From positions 744,001 to 808,000 of the forward strand of contig JAYKKR010000011.1 in NCBI GenBank assembly GCA_036971615.1: DNA of 64,000 nt, in the 5' to 3' direction. Positions 35,787 through 45,983 of the stretch are shown here, piece after piece. The DNA is from Amyloporia xantha. Its lineage: Eukaryota; Basidiomycota; Agaricomycetes; Polyporales; Adustoporiaceae. Position 1 is the stretch's first letter. Each line of letters opens with the position of its first letter. The notes under the pieces were generated by a model. The model was not told where the DNA came from. It did no database searches and was given only the letters and a program-made list of their open reading frames with translations. A program made the position numbers and the translations under genes.

Positions 35787-37498
35787 ATGGCCCTTGCTCT
35801 TGGGGAGTCCATGTCGGCTGTGGACTTGTTCAAACTGGCGATATCAAAAATGCATCAAGAGGTAGCGACAGTAAAGTATTACAATCTCTGTGTTTTCTTG
35901 ATGTCATGAAAGCTCACATCACCTTCTATAGCATGGATTTGGTACGTGATATCTAGTCGATCACCATGGCTATACTCAGATATGCCCAGCTGGAAAACAT
36001 GGAGACTCAGCTGTCCTCCGCCCTTGTCTTCATTCGGAGCAATAGGAACTCCCGTTGTCGCATCAATTGTCTGCCGGTTGAGGTTCTAGGGATGATATTC
36101 GCCGAGTTTGTTTCTCCAGACGACAGTCGGGATAGTGGTGAAGAGGACACCGGCTTTAAGCAAAGTGTGTTCCTGACGCAGATCTGCCGTCATTGGTGTA
36201 TGGTTGCGCGAAGGACCCCAGTCCTCTGGAACACATTTTCCGACATCAACCATCGTTGGCCATACGTGTTTCTCGAACGGTCTGGCGCGGTCCCTTTACA
36301 AGTTGAGATTAGGCATCGCGATGGTCTAAGTAAATTCATGGCAGACCTACTGCGTTCGGACGGCCACCGCATTGAATCACTGCGGTGGAGTGCGTACACC
36401 GTTGAGGACTTGAATTTTCTCAAGTATGTCGGCGAGAGTCTGAATGATCTCAGGATTGATGGATGTCATTTGATCGAGTCTACCGAGCCGGATGCGTTCC
36501 TTGGATGGAATGACCAAACACCCCACCTCCGACTACTCTCCCTGTTGCTCCTTCCACGGTTACTTGAAGGATATTTCCCCCAGCTCACATCACTCAATAT
36601 ACAGGAGTGCGATGTCAAAATCTCATCCATCGTTACTCTGCTTCATCAGTGTCCTGCTCTGGAGGATCTCGTGGTTTCGGGGCCAGTGGAGGTCAACCAT
36701 GTTGACGAGACGCTTACTCCCTGTTTGCCGAGACTGCGGAGCGTGGCATTACAGCACAGAGCTTGTGCACTGCTCTCGCGCATCATAGTTGGCCAAGAAT
36801 CGTCGGTGCAGTTGGTCCGTCCTTTTGTGGAGAGTGAAGACTTGTCGAACGCACTGAGAAAGATACCGTCAATCCCAATGATCACACGAATGTGCATCAG
36901 CAAATCCAAATTTGATCGCAAAATCATCGCATTGGGGCCTTCTACTGGGTTATACGCGAACAATATACTCCAGCCTGCATTTTCATGGCTGCCGAAGTTT
37001 CTTCCCATGGCCTTGGGATCGCTACGAGAATTATGGATATTTAACATCCATCAAGAATGGAATGATTATCCCGGCACCTCCCCGCTAGCTCTCCCTGCAC
37101 TAGAAACTTTGTACGTGGACTTTCAAGATGCTCATCACTTACACGGGCTCCTCGAAGCCTTATCAATGCCGAGCGCCACCGTTCACGGACCCGTGTGTCC
37201 TCGGCTGTCCGAAATTCACGTCGCCGTACATTCTGGATGCGGAGTCGATGAAATACTTGCGCTGCTCGTTCGTGCACAGCCACAGCTCATGATTAAACGG
37301 GTAGTCATTAGATATGTGTCCTCAACAGCTATCGAAAAGCGACAATTGTCATCGAAATGGGGTGCACACTTTCCTTCTATCAGCTTCCACGAGTATGACA
37401 GGGAACCAATCATGGAGTTCCCTCCTCAGCGGGAGGACAGTCCCAGTGGAACGTGGTTGCAATCATGGTATTCTTGTCCAAGTCCCTACAGCATCTAA
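35787..37498 (+). CDS. F-box protein, copy C
   Basis: Three exons, 35787-35875, the 10-nt microexon 35932-35941 and 35990-37498; both joins keep frame. About 536 residues starting MALALGESMSAVDLFKLAIS. The F-box core is INCLPVEVLGMIFAEFVS, then QICRHWCMVARRTPVLWNTF. It is shorter than copies A and B by roughly one leucine-rich repeat block (they carry two tandem HLRVLSL...LEGSFPHLTS units, this has one). It ends SWYSCPSPYSI. Relationship: diverged direct duplicate of copy B, just outside the right arm. Confidence 0.87.
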
Positions 37499-38240
37499 CA
37501 GGCCCCACTCTTTCACAATCACTTTGCTCAAAGTGTACGTATCTCTGACGGTGCTCATAGACGCGGCATCTTTCGTGTACTTATAGTCTGCACAGTTCTT
37601 GTGTCGTCGTTGACGAGCAATGTTGGATAACCCGGTCGTCTACACGACAGTCTCCCTTCTCGCCGACTTGAACATCGAAAAAACGTACGCTTAATTCACA
37701 ATTTGACGCTATACTAGGTTGGGTAAATTGGCTCGATAGACAGGCTTTACCGTCCTGTGCATGAACGAATAGTATCTTCCTTGTTTCAGATAGCGGATAC
37801 TTAGCCTCGTCCGCAAGCGGCAAGAAGCCTGCTGCTGCCAGTTATATTTGTTCGAGCTATCGACAGTGTCAACACACACAATTACATAGTGTCTCACTAT
37901 CCTTCAAGTCTTAGGTTCATGACAATCTCACTGATAGCCACATAACATAGTTCCAGTCATCCGCCGTTCAACTAGCCGCTCTTGTACGCTATACAGTATC
38001 CAAAAAGAATGTCTCCCGACCTCTGCACGGAGCATGTGGTGTCTTAGCGAGTAAGATCTAGAATCGTATGCCATGGCGAGCCATAGCTACCGTACATTTC
38101 TCCCAAGGAGTCCTTGGGAGAAATGGAAATCACATGATCGCCCAGATCACGGAAAGTGCGGCAATGTATACGTGCGTCGTCATCCCATGCCATTATTATG
38201 TACAACCAATCTGAATGGGCGACTGACGCCCTGCACACAG
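37499..38240. other. 3' flank of F-box copy C
   Basis: Resembles the flank of copy B after 34180 (shared motif ATACTAGGTTGGGTAAATTGGC at 37711-37732 and 34329-34350), which extends the direct duplication to about 37.9 kb. No gene recognised. Confidence 0.5.
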
Positions 38241-38539
38241 AGGATGCAGTATCATCTTCTTCGCGCTCTATCAAACCGAAAGCAATGTCCAATATTTCTT
38301 CCTGAATACTCTGGTTCCGGTAGCCGGAATCACGTTCATGTTGATCAATGTTAGGCTGGGCACAGCAGGCAGATAGCTCTGCTCCGTCGTCTGATGGTAT
38401 GATCTTCAGACCTGCCTTCGAGCAGTCGTTCGCCATGCATTCCTTCACGGTCGACATCAGCCGACAGCTACAGGGAAACTCGGATGAGCAGATTGTCGCG
38501 AGTAAGAGGGCGGAGAGTGGGACGCCAGAATCTGTCTGA
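38241..38539 (+). pseudogene. Fragment of the multi-membrane-segment gene, frameshifted
   Basis: The plus strand encodes the C-terminal exon of the family seen at 868-2257: CSIIFFALYQTESNVQYFF, then NTLVPVAGITFMLINVRL, then after a frame change GWAQQADSSAPSSDGMIF and a tail ending SGTPESV. Compared with the intact-looking copy, about 10 bases are missing at the INVR-GWAQQ junction, which breaks the frame. Upstream exons were not found. Its orientation and position mirror the copy at the other end of the window, outside the inverted duplication. Confidence 0.75.
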
Positions 38540-39049
38540 GAAGCCAATGTACTGGTAAAAATAGCACCATCGTTGCTTTCGATTTGCAGTTCATTTTTTG
38601 TCCGCAAGGGCAGTGCCCTTTGGAGACAGCGCGTACCATTATGGGGGCTCATAAGCGAAACGGAGGCATTGAGGATGGTCCCGCCGCGTGCACACGGTGC
38701 CAGAATCAATGATCGAAGCTTGCACTGAGGCAATGATGACTTTCGGTCACCAATACAGTTCTACGAACCTACATTGAGTCATTCTGGGTTGTTTGAGCTT
38801 CCTGCCAGTGCGGCTGTATACAATGGTAAAATCAACATATGCGTGCAAAATACGAACTGGCTATCTGGTCGTTCGGGATGCAAAAGTAGATGCAACGCTG
38901 CACGTTTATATCAGGCAGAAAGCACTGTCCGATTAATCCATATCAGTGCGATAGCTGCGGGATGAAACCACAGAAAGCACCAGCAAGCGGATATTCATCA
39001 GGCTCGTTATATCTTGTATGACATAGGACACACACATAGGACGAACCAG
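38540..39049. other. No gene recognised
   Basis: Short unrecognised frames only. Confidence 0.35.
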
Positions 39050-39364
39050 TTATGTACGACCATGCCCTTCCAGACCATGCAGCACATCTTCCAGCTTGCC
39101 CCTTACGTCCTCTACCCGACCACCTTGCTTCTCCACTTCTCCCCGGTTGAGCAACTTGATCGCTGCCCGTGCCTCCTTTACAAATTCATACGACTTCTCT
39201 ACAGATGCATTGACTTCTTTTCTGTCGTTAGAAGACTCCTGTGGCGTGGCGACTTTGCTGGAGGTAGGAGGCAAGACAGAGGCAAGATCACAGTCCGATG
39301 CTCGAAGGAGCGCTAGGTCTCGCAGAGTATCGCCCAACGGCAGCGGGATGGGTTTGGAAGACAT
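39050..39364 (-). CDS. Conserved small hypothetical protein
   Basis: Single-exon 104-residue acidic/basic protein starting MSSKPIPLPLGDTLRDLALL, with a helical segment VEKSYEFVKEARAAIKLLNR and a second helix VRGKLEDVLHGLEG. No membrane segment or signal peptide. The codon usage, the clear start context and the helical amphipathic pattern suggest a real gene. I believe similar short proteins occur in other Agaricomycetes, from memory only. Function unknown. Confidence 0.7.
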   Translation of the reverse strand: MSSKPIPLPLGDTLRDLALLRASDCDLASVLPPTSSKVATPQESSNDRKEVNASVEKSYEFVKEARAAIKLLNRGEVEKQGGRVEDVRGKLEDVLHGLEGHGRT

Positions 39365-39820
39365 GTCACTTTACTCTATCCGCTGTTTGCATATGCATTG
39401 ATTTCGTGAGACGTGAACAGACATAGCTTGTCATACTTACGGTAATGGTTCAAGTGAAGTCGCTGCAGCATACAAGCGCCCATGTGCGCCTTCTACTTAC
39501 AAAAATGTCTTGTTATATGTTGCTGCTCCGATATAACGTCTTATTCAATAAATAGTCCGCAAAAATTGATATCTTACAGTACAAGTCGCCGGGTCGTAGT
39601 GATCATGTGCGCAAACGATGACTTTTCATGTAATGGTCAAAGGGAGGTGTGTGATTCTGCATAACGCCACAGACGCGTTGCAGACGCGTACGGGCGTCTG
39701 CGATTCAATTTCTAAAGTCGATCGCATTACCCGAGCATTGGAAGACCTTTGCCAGTGCTCGATTATTACACACACCTTCAATTGAAGACAGATAACTGTT
39801 GCTGTCTTAAAACCCTCCAG

Positions 39821-40686
39821 ATGGCGGATGAATCCACAGCTAGCACAAGCGCACCGACGAGAGGTAGGGGAAGGGGCAAGTCTCGCGGTGGTCTAGGTAA
39901 ATACTTGCGAGCAAGAGGACGCGGGCGAGGACGGGGTCGTCCTGCGGAATGGGGTCAACGTCTTGTTCTTGAGGGCGAGGGACAGGGAGAACTTGACGAG
40001 GAGGAGCAACGGGAGCTTGAGCAGAAGTATGCCAGAAGACAGCTGGGAACGAACGCAGATCGCTATGAAGAACCTGAACCCGAACTTGACTCCGGAGGTA
40101 CGCATGGGCTCTTTAATATGAGACGTTACGACGCTCACATGAAGTATTCTGTAGGTGAGGAAGCGACAGAACCTGAGGTCGACCTGTCTTCTTTCCTTGA
40201 GCGCCAGAAATTGTCGTCACAGCCCTCACCCCCTCTCTCGGACGAGGATGAAGACATAGACAAGAGCCTGGCCCACATTATACCAAACGCGCACTCTGCA
40301 TCCCAGTCGAAGAAAGGAAAGGTGCAGCACATCGAGTGGGATGCGTCTCTGGAGGAGATGCGGCGCGAGAAGGCTGCCGCCGAAGCAAAGTGGGGTACGC
40401 TATTCGGATAGCACATAACAGAGTCCTGCGGCTCATGCAATATGCAGATTTGAAGACTCGCTTCCGGGCACAAGCGGCTACGCAGCGCGGCAAGTCCACC
40501 GGTCGAGGAGGAAGCACTGTCCGGAAACAGGGTGCGATCGCTCTCTAATTTCACCTCGATGTTCCGACTAATGCTACTACTTCAGAAAAAGCCTACGTTG
40601 AAGCACCACCTCTTCCCGTAGACCAAAAACCAGACAAGCCGGAGAAGGAAGGCATGCAGGACTTCTTGGACGATCTACTGGGATAG
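39821..40686 (+). CDS. Conserved RG-rich hypothetical protein
   Basis: Exons 39821-40394, 40448-40531 and 40586-40686 close in frame to 252 residues. The N-terminus has an RG/RGR-rich segment (GRGRGKSRGGLGKYLRARGR) typical of RNA-binding or methylated tails. The middle is acidic with a conserved-looking block GTHGLFNMRRYDAHMKYS. Then follow HIEWDASLEEMRREKAAAEA, WDLKTRFRAQ and a C-terminal MQDFLDDLLG, a possible short binding motif. No enzyme domain. The open frame extends upstream to 39749, but the ATG at 39821 better precedes the low-complexity start. Function unknown; a nuclear or RNA-related role is only a guess. Confidence 0.75.
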
Positions 40687-41403
40687 GAGCAGTCTAGCTA
40701 TGCTCATTGAGATCAGCTGAAGGTTTGTGTTTGTTGCATTCAAGCTGCAGCTCAAAGCACTGATCCCTTTCTTCAGTATGTTTGCTATACCCGGCAGTGG
40801 TTTCCTGCGCTCGGATTGCCCCAAAGCGCAAGGGATCTGCGCGTCCGGCTTGGACAGACTATGAAAGCGCTATTCCTAAGGCCACCGCCCATTTCCTATG
40901 CGAGATCATACTTTATCTGATGTCGCACTGATTTCCTGCTGTTGGGTCGCCCCCAAGCTGCGCAATGGAGAATGCACCTGTGTCTCGGACCGATTGCGAA
41001 GGCATATGTCCACGATGCACAGGGCCGCCAGCTCAAACCTGTTCTTCGTGGTCCTCTACTGGCATATTGATAGGTTCCACATGCGAATGTAGAGCAAAGA
41101 GATCATATTGAGCTACCGCGTACATATATGATACAGATACTTATATCGACGAGCACTTCACTGGATCCAATAAGATAATCTAAATGGAATGAATGGAGGG
41201 GATGGGTCAACGGTGGAATTAGGTCGCGCCGGAACGAAAGATAGTGGATGATCAAGGGAAAGGTGGAAGCGGAAACTTCAAATCTGAAGAGGAATGAATA
41301 CAGCGAAGTGCAAGCGATAGGTAGGAGTTTCGAGAGGCATGCAATATCGATACAAAATTCCGGGGGACGAGAGGATGGGACCAGATCATGAGGCGGAACA
41401 GGG
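40687..41403. other. No gene recognised
   Basis: 3' regions of the RG-rich gene and the receptor gene, which converge here. Confidence 0.4.
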
Positions 41404-43177
41404 TCAGACAGATTCTGTCGCCTCGGCATGCTCGGTATGAATCGTCATCCGTATTGAGGAACATTGCGCCAGCGCTTCCGAGGGGGATATCGCACATACA
41501 GTAGGTGGCGTGAAGGGCCGGTGGAACGGCGGGATAGACACGTGTTCCCGTTCAGCCAGTGAATGCGGTCGAGGCAAAACGGGGAAAGGAATGGCGACAT
41601 CCGGTGAAGCTAGCGAGTATCTACTCCGGGGCTCGACGAACTCGAAATCTCGCGGTGACAGGTCGGAGAATGTCGGCGACTCGGCGCACGCGAGCGTCGC
41701 GGATGTGGAAGAAGGAAACTGCGCAGCCTTCTCAAGGTCAATGTCGATGACACTCCCTGCCAACGAAGACGAAAGAGAACCAGGGCGTTTTCGGTGGGCG
41801 GGAGTCGGAGGAGCGTAGGGAGGCAGCGTGTCATCCGAGTCGCTTGCGCCTTTTTTGGGATAGCTGCCAAAGCTAACGGATGCCATGAGCTTTCAATAGG
41901 TCAGTCGAATGACAATGCACATACCGAAGCGAACCAAGCGAGCCAAACGCAGACCTCTTCTGAGATGGCTTCACGCCGAAGAGTTTGGCTATCGTCCAGA
42001 ATGCAGCACGATAATTCCGGCGCGCCTCCTCCGCAAATCCAAATAGCGCAAAGAAGAGGAATGCAGAGCACGGGTAGATCCACCGGCCCATCTCGACCGA
42101 GATCAAATAAGACCTGTTGCTTGTCCAAATAATAGCGGGGACCATCACCACACGAGAAAATCCGAAGTGTGCATTCGACCACGAGACCCAGGGAGCGAGT
42201 TCCACTCCTGCGGTGTTGATATATATACTGTACGCACCGAGGGGGATAGTGCAAGCCATCTCCGTACATGAGAGAAGCATCAGCCGGAAATAGCGACTAG
42301 TGGTCATGGCATTGTTGGACGAGAGCAATTCACTGAATTGCATGCGGCGGATCCAAAAGCCGCGAAGCGTAAGCGCTGCAGTCAAAGTCAAGCCACGGTA
42401 AGAGTTCAATAAAAACGATTCAGCTCACATGCATATACGAAGGAGATGCAACCAAGGAGGACGGGCCACATAAACACAAGCGGGTATGCAGGTGGAGTGT
42501 TGAAAATGTCAGGCAAACATCCTACATCTTCCAGGATGTTAAATCTATGACCTTATCATAGAATTATGAACAACTGTGCAGTGCGAGGGTCAATAGAAAT
42601 GTCATACCCTGAACGATGTAATCTGGGTTGAAGAAAGATGAGCAGTTGCTCAAACCGACAGCTCAATCAACTCACGCAATATCATGACAAGCACGGGTAT
42701 ACCAACAGAGATTCCTAGGTCCCAAAACATCTGTCGGCGTTTCTAAACGAAGGACACAGTGAGTCTAAATTGACAAGAATGTTTGAACGGGGCCCACGTC
42801 TTCTCGAGTGACGGACACGGTGCGAGTCGAAGTGATCTTGTACAGACGCCGATTGATACATAGCGAGGCAGCAGGTATTCCTACGCCAGCACCGATGAGA
42901 AACTTAGTAGCTGCGCACGAGTGAGTACATTAAATGTTGCAACAAGGATCGTGCAAGCCGGCTCACAAATGTCACACCAAACTGGGGCAAGATTTTCAGC
43001 AGTTCCGTGCCATACGATGGAGTCCACGAATTGAATGAGGCAGGCGAAGGATGCCCAAATCATGTACACGCATGTACCCGCGTTCCACGCCTGAAAATGC
43101 CATCGGAGAGGGACGAGTGCGACGATAAAGCCAAGAAAAGCGAAGATAGAAAGAAGAGGATAGGGCGTATCTTGCAT
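41404..43177 (-). CDS. STE3: STE3-type pheromone receptor
   Basis: Seven-transmembrane G-protein-coupled receptor for farnesylated pheromones; it triggers the mating MAP-kinase pathway. Seven exons close in frame to 482 residues: 42967-43177, 42798-42910, 42676-42742, 42608-42622 (15 nt), 42429-42551, 41925-42375 and 41404-41872. Family marks: LGFIVALVPLRWHFQAWNAG in TM1, CDISTKFLIGAGVGIPAASL with INRRLYKI in TM3, YIVQGHRFNILEDVGC and YPLVFMWPVLLG around TM4-5, and SRYFRLMLLSCTEMACTIPL in TM6. A serine/proline-rich cytoplasmic tail of about 170 residues follows. The last intron (41873-41924) was set by frame closure; without it the protein would stop 19 residues later. Divergent from pheromone 5, whose ATG is 368 bp away. 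Confidence 0.95.
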
Positions 43178-43240
43178 GGCAAGGACCGGTAAAGCGGGGG
43201 TTTGAGAGGAGGTGAAAACAGATGCGTTCCTCCATCCACA

Positions 43241-43250
43241 TATTTAATAC
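43241..43250 (-). promoter_or_regulatory. TATA-like box of STE3
   Basis: GTATTAAATA on the minus strand about 65 nt before the STE3 ATG. The 368-bp gap to pheromone 5 is a shared divergent promoter. It holds a CTTTGT/ACAAAG motif (about 43345), a possible HMG-box site. Confidence 0.45.
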
Positions 43251-43445
43251 GCATTAGTCCTATGTGCACAAACTGCAGCACAATTGATGAGCCCGGGCAC
43301 AATGGGCCACCGACATAGCGGCCCTTGGAGCACGTGATCATTCTCTTTGTCCTTTCGCGTCACGTGCCGTTCCGTTCTCAGACAAACGGCATACACCCCA
43401 TTGTCCACCGATTTTGGAACGAGGTAAATGTGGCTTGTCCTCAGA

Positions 43446-43454
43446 CGATAAAAG
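43446..43454 (+). promoter_or_regulatory. TATA-like box of pheromone 5
   Basis: CGATAAAAG about 95 nt upstream of the ATG at 43545, matching the spacing seen in the CTIA-class pheromone genes. Confidence 0.5.
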
Positions 43455-43544
43455 GGCCACTCTATCGGTACGCGTTGAACATCTAACCCAACTTTTTCTG
43501 CCACTTGCGATACACGCAATAATCAAACAAACTCATCCCTCGTC

Positions 43545-43703
43545 ATGGACGACTTCACTAGCATCCCGGAAGGCGAACCTACCTCTATCCTTCAGTCAAT
43601 GGACTCCTCTCCATTCATGATGTCGCCCTCTATATCCTCCCCTCTGGCAGACTACGAACACGTCAGCGGTAACGGGTCTTGGTCATGGTGTGTGGTAGCA
43701 TGA
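43545..43703 (+). CDS. Lipopeptide mating pheromone precursor 5 (CVVA)
   Basis: 52-residue single-exon precursor starting MDDFTSIPEGEPTSILQS and ending in CaaX box CVVA. An Glu-His pair (YEH) sits ten residues before the CaaX cysteine. EH/ER pairs are the usual N-terminal processing signal in mushroom pheromones, so the mature peptide is predicted as VSGNGSWSWC with a farnesyl methyl-ester cysteine. It is unrelated in sequence to the CTIA class. It is transcribed away from STE3. A 64-nt intron (43714-43777) follows the stop codon in the 3' untranslated region. Confidence 0.92.
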   Translation: MDDFTSIPEGEPTSILQSMDSSPFMMSPSISSPLADYEHVSGNGSWSWCVVA

Positions 43704-44360
43704 TCCATAATTTGTAAGTCGAAGCCTCTTTGCTTGTGGACTACTTATTTATACTATGATTAGATTTTGGATTGCAGGCCTCATCAGTGCTTATGGTTTT
43801 TCGTATTGTTATTCAAGCAGTTCGTTTATTTATCTCGTATTGACTGGTGGATATGGTGGGGGTGTGGATTGAAAGATTTCTGGCCGCTCGTCTGTAGTTG
43901 TGTTGTATAGTAATTTAACCAAATTCTCTTCGACTCCACAATGGATTATCCATAAGACTGTTTTTATAGTGCTAAAGTATGCCAATCACGCTAAGGACGC
44001 TGGGGTGGGCAACGCCCCTGCTGGCAGGCTCACGTTCGAACTCGCCTGCGCGGTCGTTGAAAGCATGTCCTAAGTCAGACAAGGGGGACCTGTGGATATA
44101 ATTTAGTGTGTCGAACAAGATATTGCTTTCAAATTTCGGTATTTTGGACTAGATAACTCATCGCGACGGCGGCAACGCACAATGAGCTGCGCAAGCAGTC
44201 AACGTACTCACCTGCCATATCGGGAGTTTGACATCAATCGGTTGTCAGACCTTCCTAATTGAGCGAACAAAGCATCATTCAAGCCACGTCGCCGTCCTAT
44301 TGTACACATTGAGCCAAAGGCCCCTAGAATAATGGACCCAAGAATAATGACTTGCTTTCG

Positions 44361-44369
44361 CATAAATAG
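44361..44369 (+). promoter_or_regulatory. TATA-like box of pheromone 6
   Basis: CATAAATAG about 140 nt upstream of the ATG at 44505; same core as in pheromones 2 and 4. Confidence 0.45.
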
Positions 44370-44504
44370 CAGAAGCTCTTGCGGACGTGCTCATTTACTA
44401 TTCCCGCCCTAAATTGCTTGAAGCTCACTCACACTTCGTCTTTCGTTCACACTCGCCCGTCTAGCACACTGCGCCCAGCAATTTCTTACATTCCTGTCAG
44501 CTAC

Positions 44505-44636
44505 ATGGATGAACTCAGCACCTTCTCTGACTTGCTCGAAAGCTTGTCCGCCCACATGGAGGATACGAGAGACCTCAGCGTACCCGTGAACGAGGATACC
44601 GCATCAAGGCCCGGTATCTATTGCGTTATTGCCTGA
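44505..44636 (+). CDS. Lipopeptide mating pheromone precursor 6 (CVIA)
   Basis: 43-residue precursor starting MDELSTFSDLLESLSAHMED and ending with CaaX box CVIA. Likely processing is at the acidic NED region ten residues before the cysteine, giving a mature peptide near TASRPGIYC. The exact cut is uncertain because the usual ER/EH pair is replaced by ED. It is distinct from pheromone 5 and from the CTIA class. The open frame extends upstream to 44379, but the MDE start, the size and the position relative to the TATA box favour 44505. A 63-nt intron (44646-44708, branch CTAAC) follows the stop. Confidence 0.88.
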   Translation: MDELSTFSDLLESLSAHMEDTRDLSVPVNEDTASRPGIYCVIA

Positions 44637-44708
44637 ATGACCTCCGTGAGTGGCGACGATGATGACGATCTCAAATGGGTGGATACTTATTATGTTCTCT
44701 AACTGCAG

Positions 44709-45055
44709 TTGGGTCATACATGCTTGTTCAATGTGTTCTTTTACATGCGAGCATACTTTCCACATTTGTTTTCGGTCAGTGTTGCTGTCACATTGCACTT
44801 ATAACATACTGATGTTGCGCAGTTCAGGATTATCCTCCGCTTTCGTCCCTTTTGTTACTAGTGCCGTGTACTCTTATTTCCTCCAGTTTACTGTAGCTAT
44901 ACAAAGAAGAGTATTGTTGTGAAGGGCCAGTTATATATCATTATATATTGAGATTCATGGTGTAGCCCAAGGCATTTATATATATAGTCTTATTTCGTGA
45001 AGGCCACATGCAGTGATGCGCTCGACCTTCTACGGGTGCGGTTGCAGTAGTATGC
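44709..45055. other. No gene recognised
   Basis: 3' flank of pheromone 6; AT-rich. Confidence 0.4.
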
Positions 45056-45505
45056 AACACTCGTTCGCTCGGGGGATCCGGGAGCAAATAATCGCACCGG
45101 ATCCCCCTTCACCTGCACCTAGCAGACAATCGCTAGATTATGAAGAGCTCGCTTCTCCACCCTGAAAACTGTAAGGGCGGGGGTGAGGGCACCCAGCGGC
45201 ATAGCGTCTTACTGGGCACCCATCCTTTACTAGCCTTAGGTGGAAGTGCCTTTGGTCGAGGGCGTGCGTGGGAGCCTCTAACCGGGGTTCCCCCTGAGTG
45301 CGCTCCGGGGACCGGCCTTACGGGGACGGTTATGGTATGGTGTTAAGGTAGGGCGGCTTCGCCGCCCCAGGTTGCAGACCGCTCTGGAACGCGATCACGG
45401 TAGGGCATGGAGCCCACATTATTTACATGTTCGGCACTCTGCATGTACTTACTAGTATGGAGTATAAATTCGTAGAATTTAAAAAAAAAAACACTCGTTC
45501 GCTCG
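45056..45505 (+). mobile_element. SINE-like retroposon with poly-A and target-site duplication
   Basis: The body 45072-45490 ends in a run of at least ten A and is flanked by a 15-16 bp direct repeat (ACACTCGTTCGCTCG at 45057-45071 and 45491-45505). This is the hallmark of LINE-mediated retroposition. The body is G/C-rich and without a protein frame. It starts with a strong hairpin (GGGGGATCCGG near 45071-45081 against CCGGATCCCCC near 45099-45109) and has a second one, GGGCGGCTTCGCCGCCC, near 45350-45366. I could not identify the source RNA. It may be a SINE, a truncated LINE 3' end or a processed structural RNA. Confidence 0.8.
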
Positions 45506-45983
45506 ACTCGACTTGAGTCTGCGCAAAGTTGACCGCACTTAAGAGATACTCAACTTAAGTTGTTGGATATAGGGCGGTGTAATTTCGATCCTTTTTTCTT
45601 TTATAGTGCTGGAAGGCTTTTTCCGACACCTCGATCGAGCCACACGCGGATTGTTTATTGTGACCTTATTTCTCTTGCTTTTTCTACGGTAAATAGCTGT
45701 GTAATCACCATTCGATGTCTACTTTAAGATGTACTCAGTCAATAAGTCGAAATCCGAAGTTTTATTTTTAAGCCGAAAAGAAATTGAAATAAGCGCCCAA
45801 CATCGCAGAATACCGTATTTTTGCATACAAAGGCTCTCAGATACATCTACGAGACTTCTCGCGAGATTCCTGCGCTTTCATTGCATCAATAACCTCCTTT
45901 TCCGTCCCAACTCTCCGATGTGACTTATATAAGCGCGTTGCAAAAGCTGCTTGTTGCGCGTTCAGTCCCTTGCTGAAACTTCG
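45506..45983. other. Flank of decayed transposase
   Basis: No gene. Contains the left copy of a direct repeat GAAATAAGCGCCCA (45784-45799 region), which occurs again near 46910 on the other side of the transposase. Confidence 0.5.
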
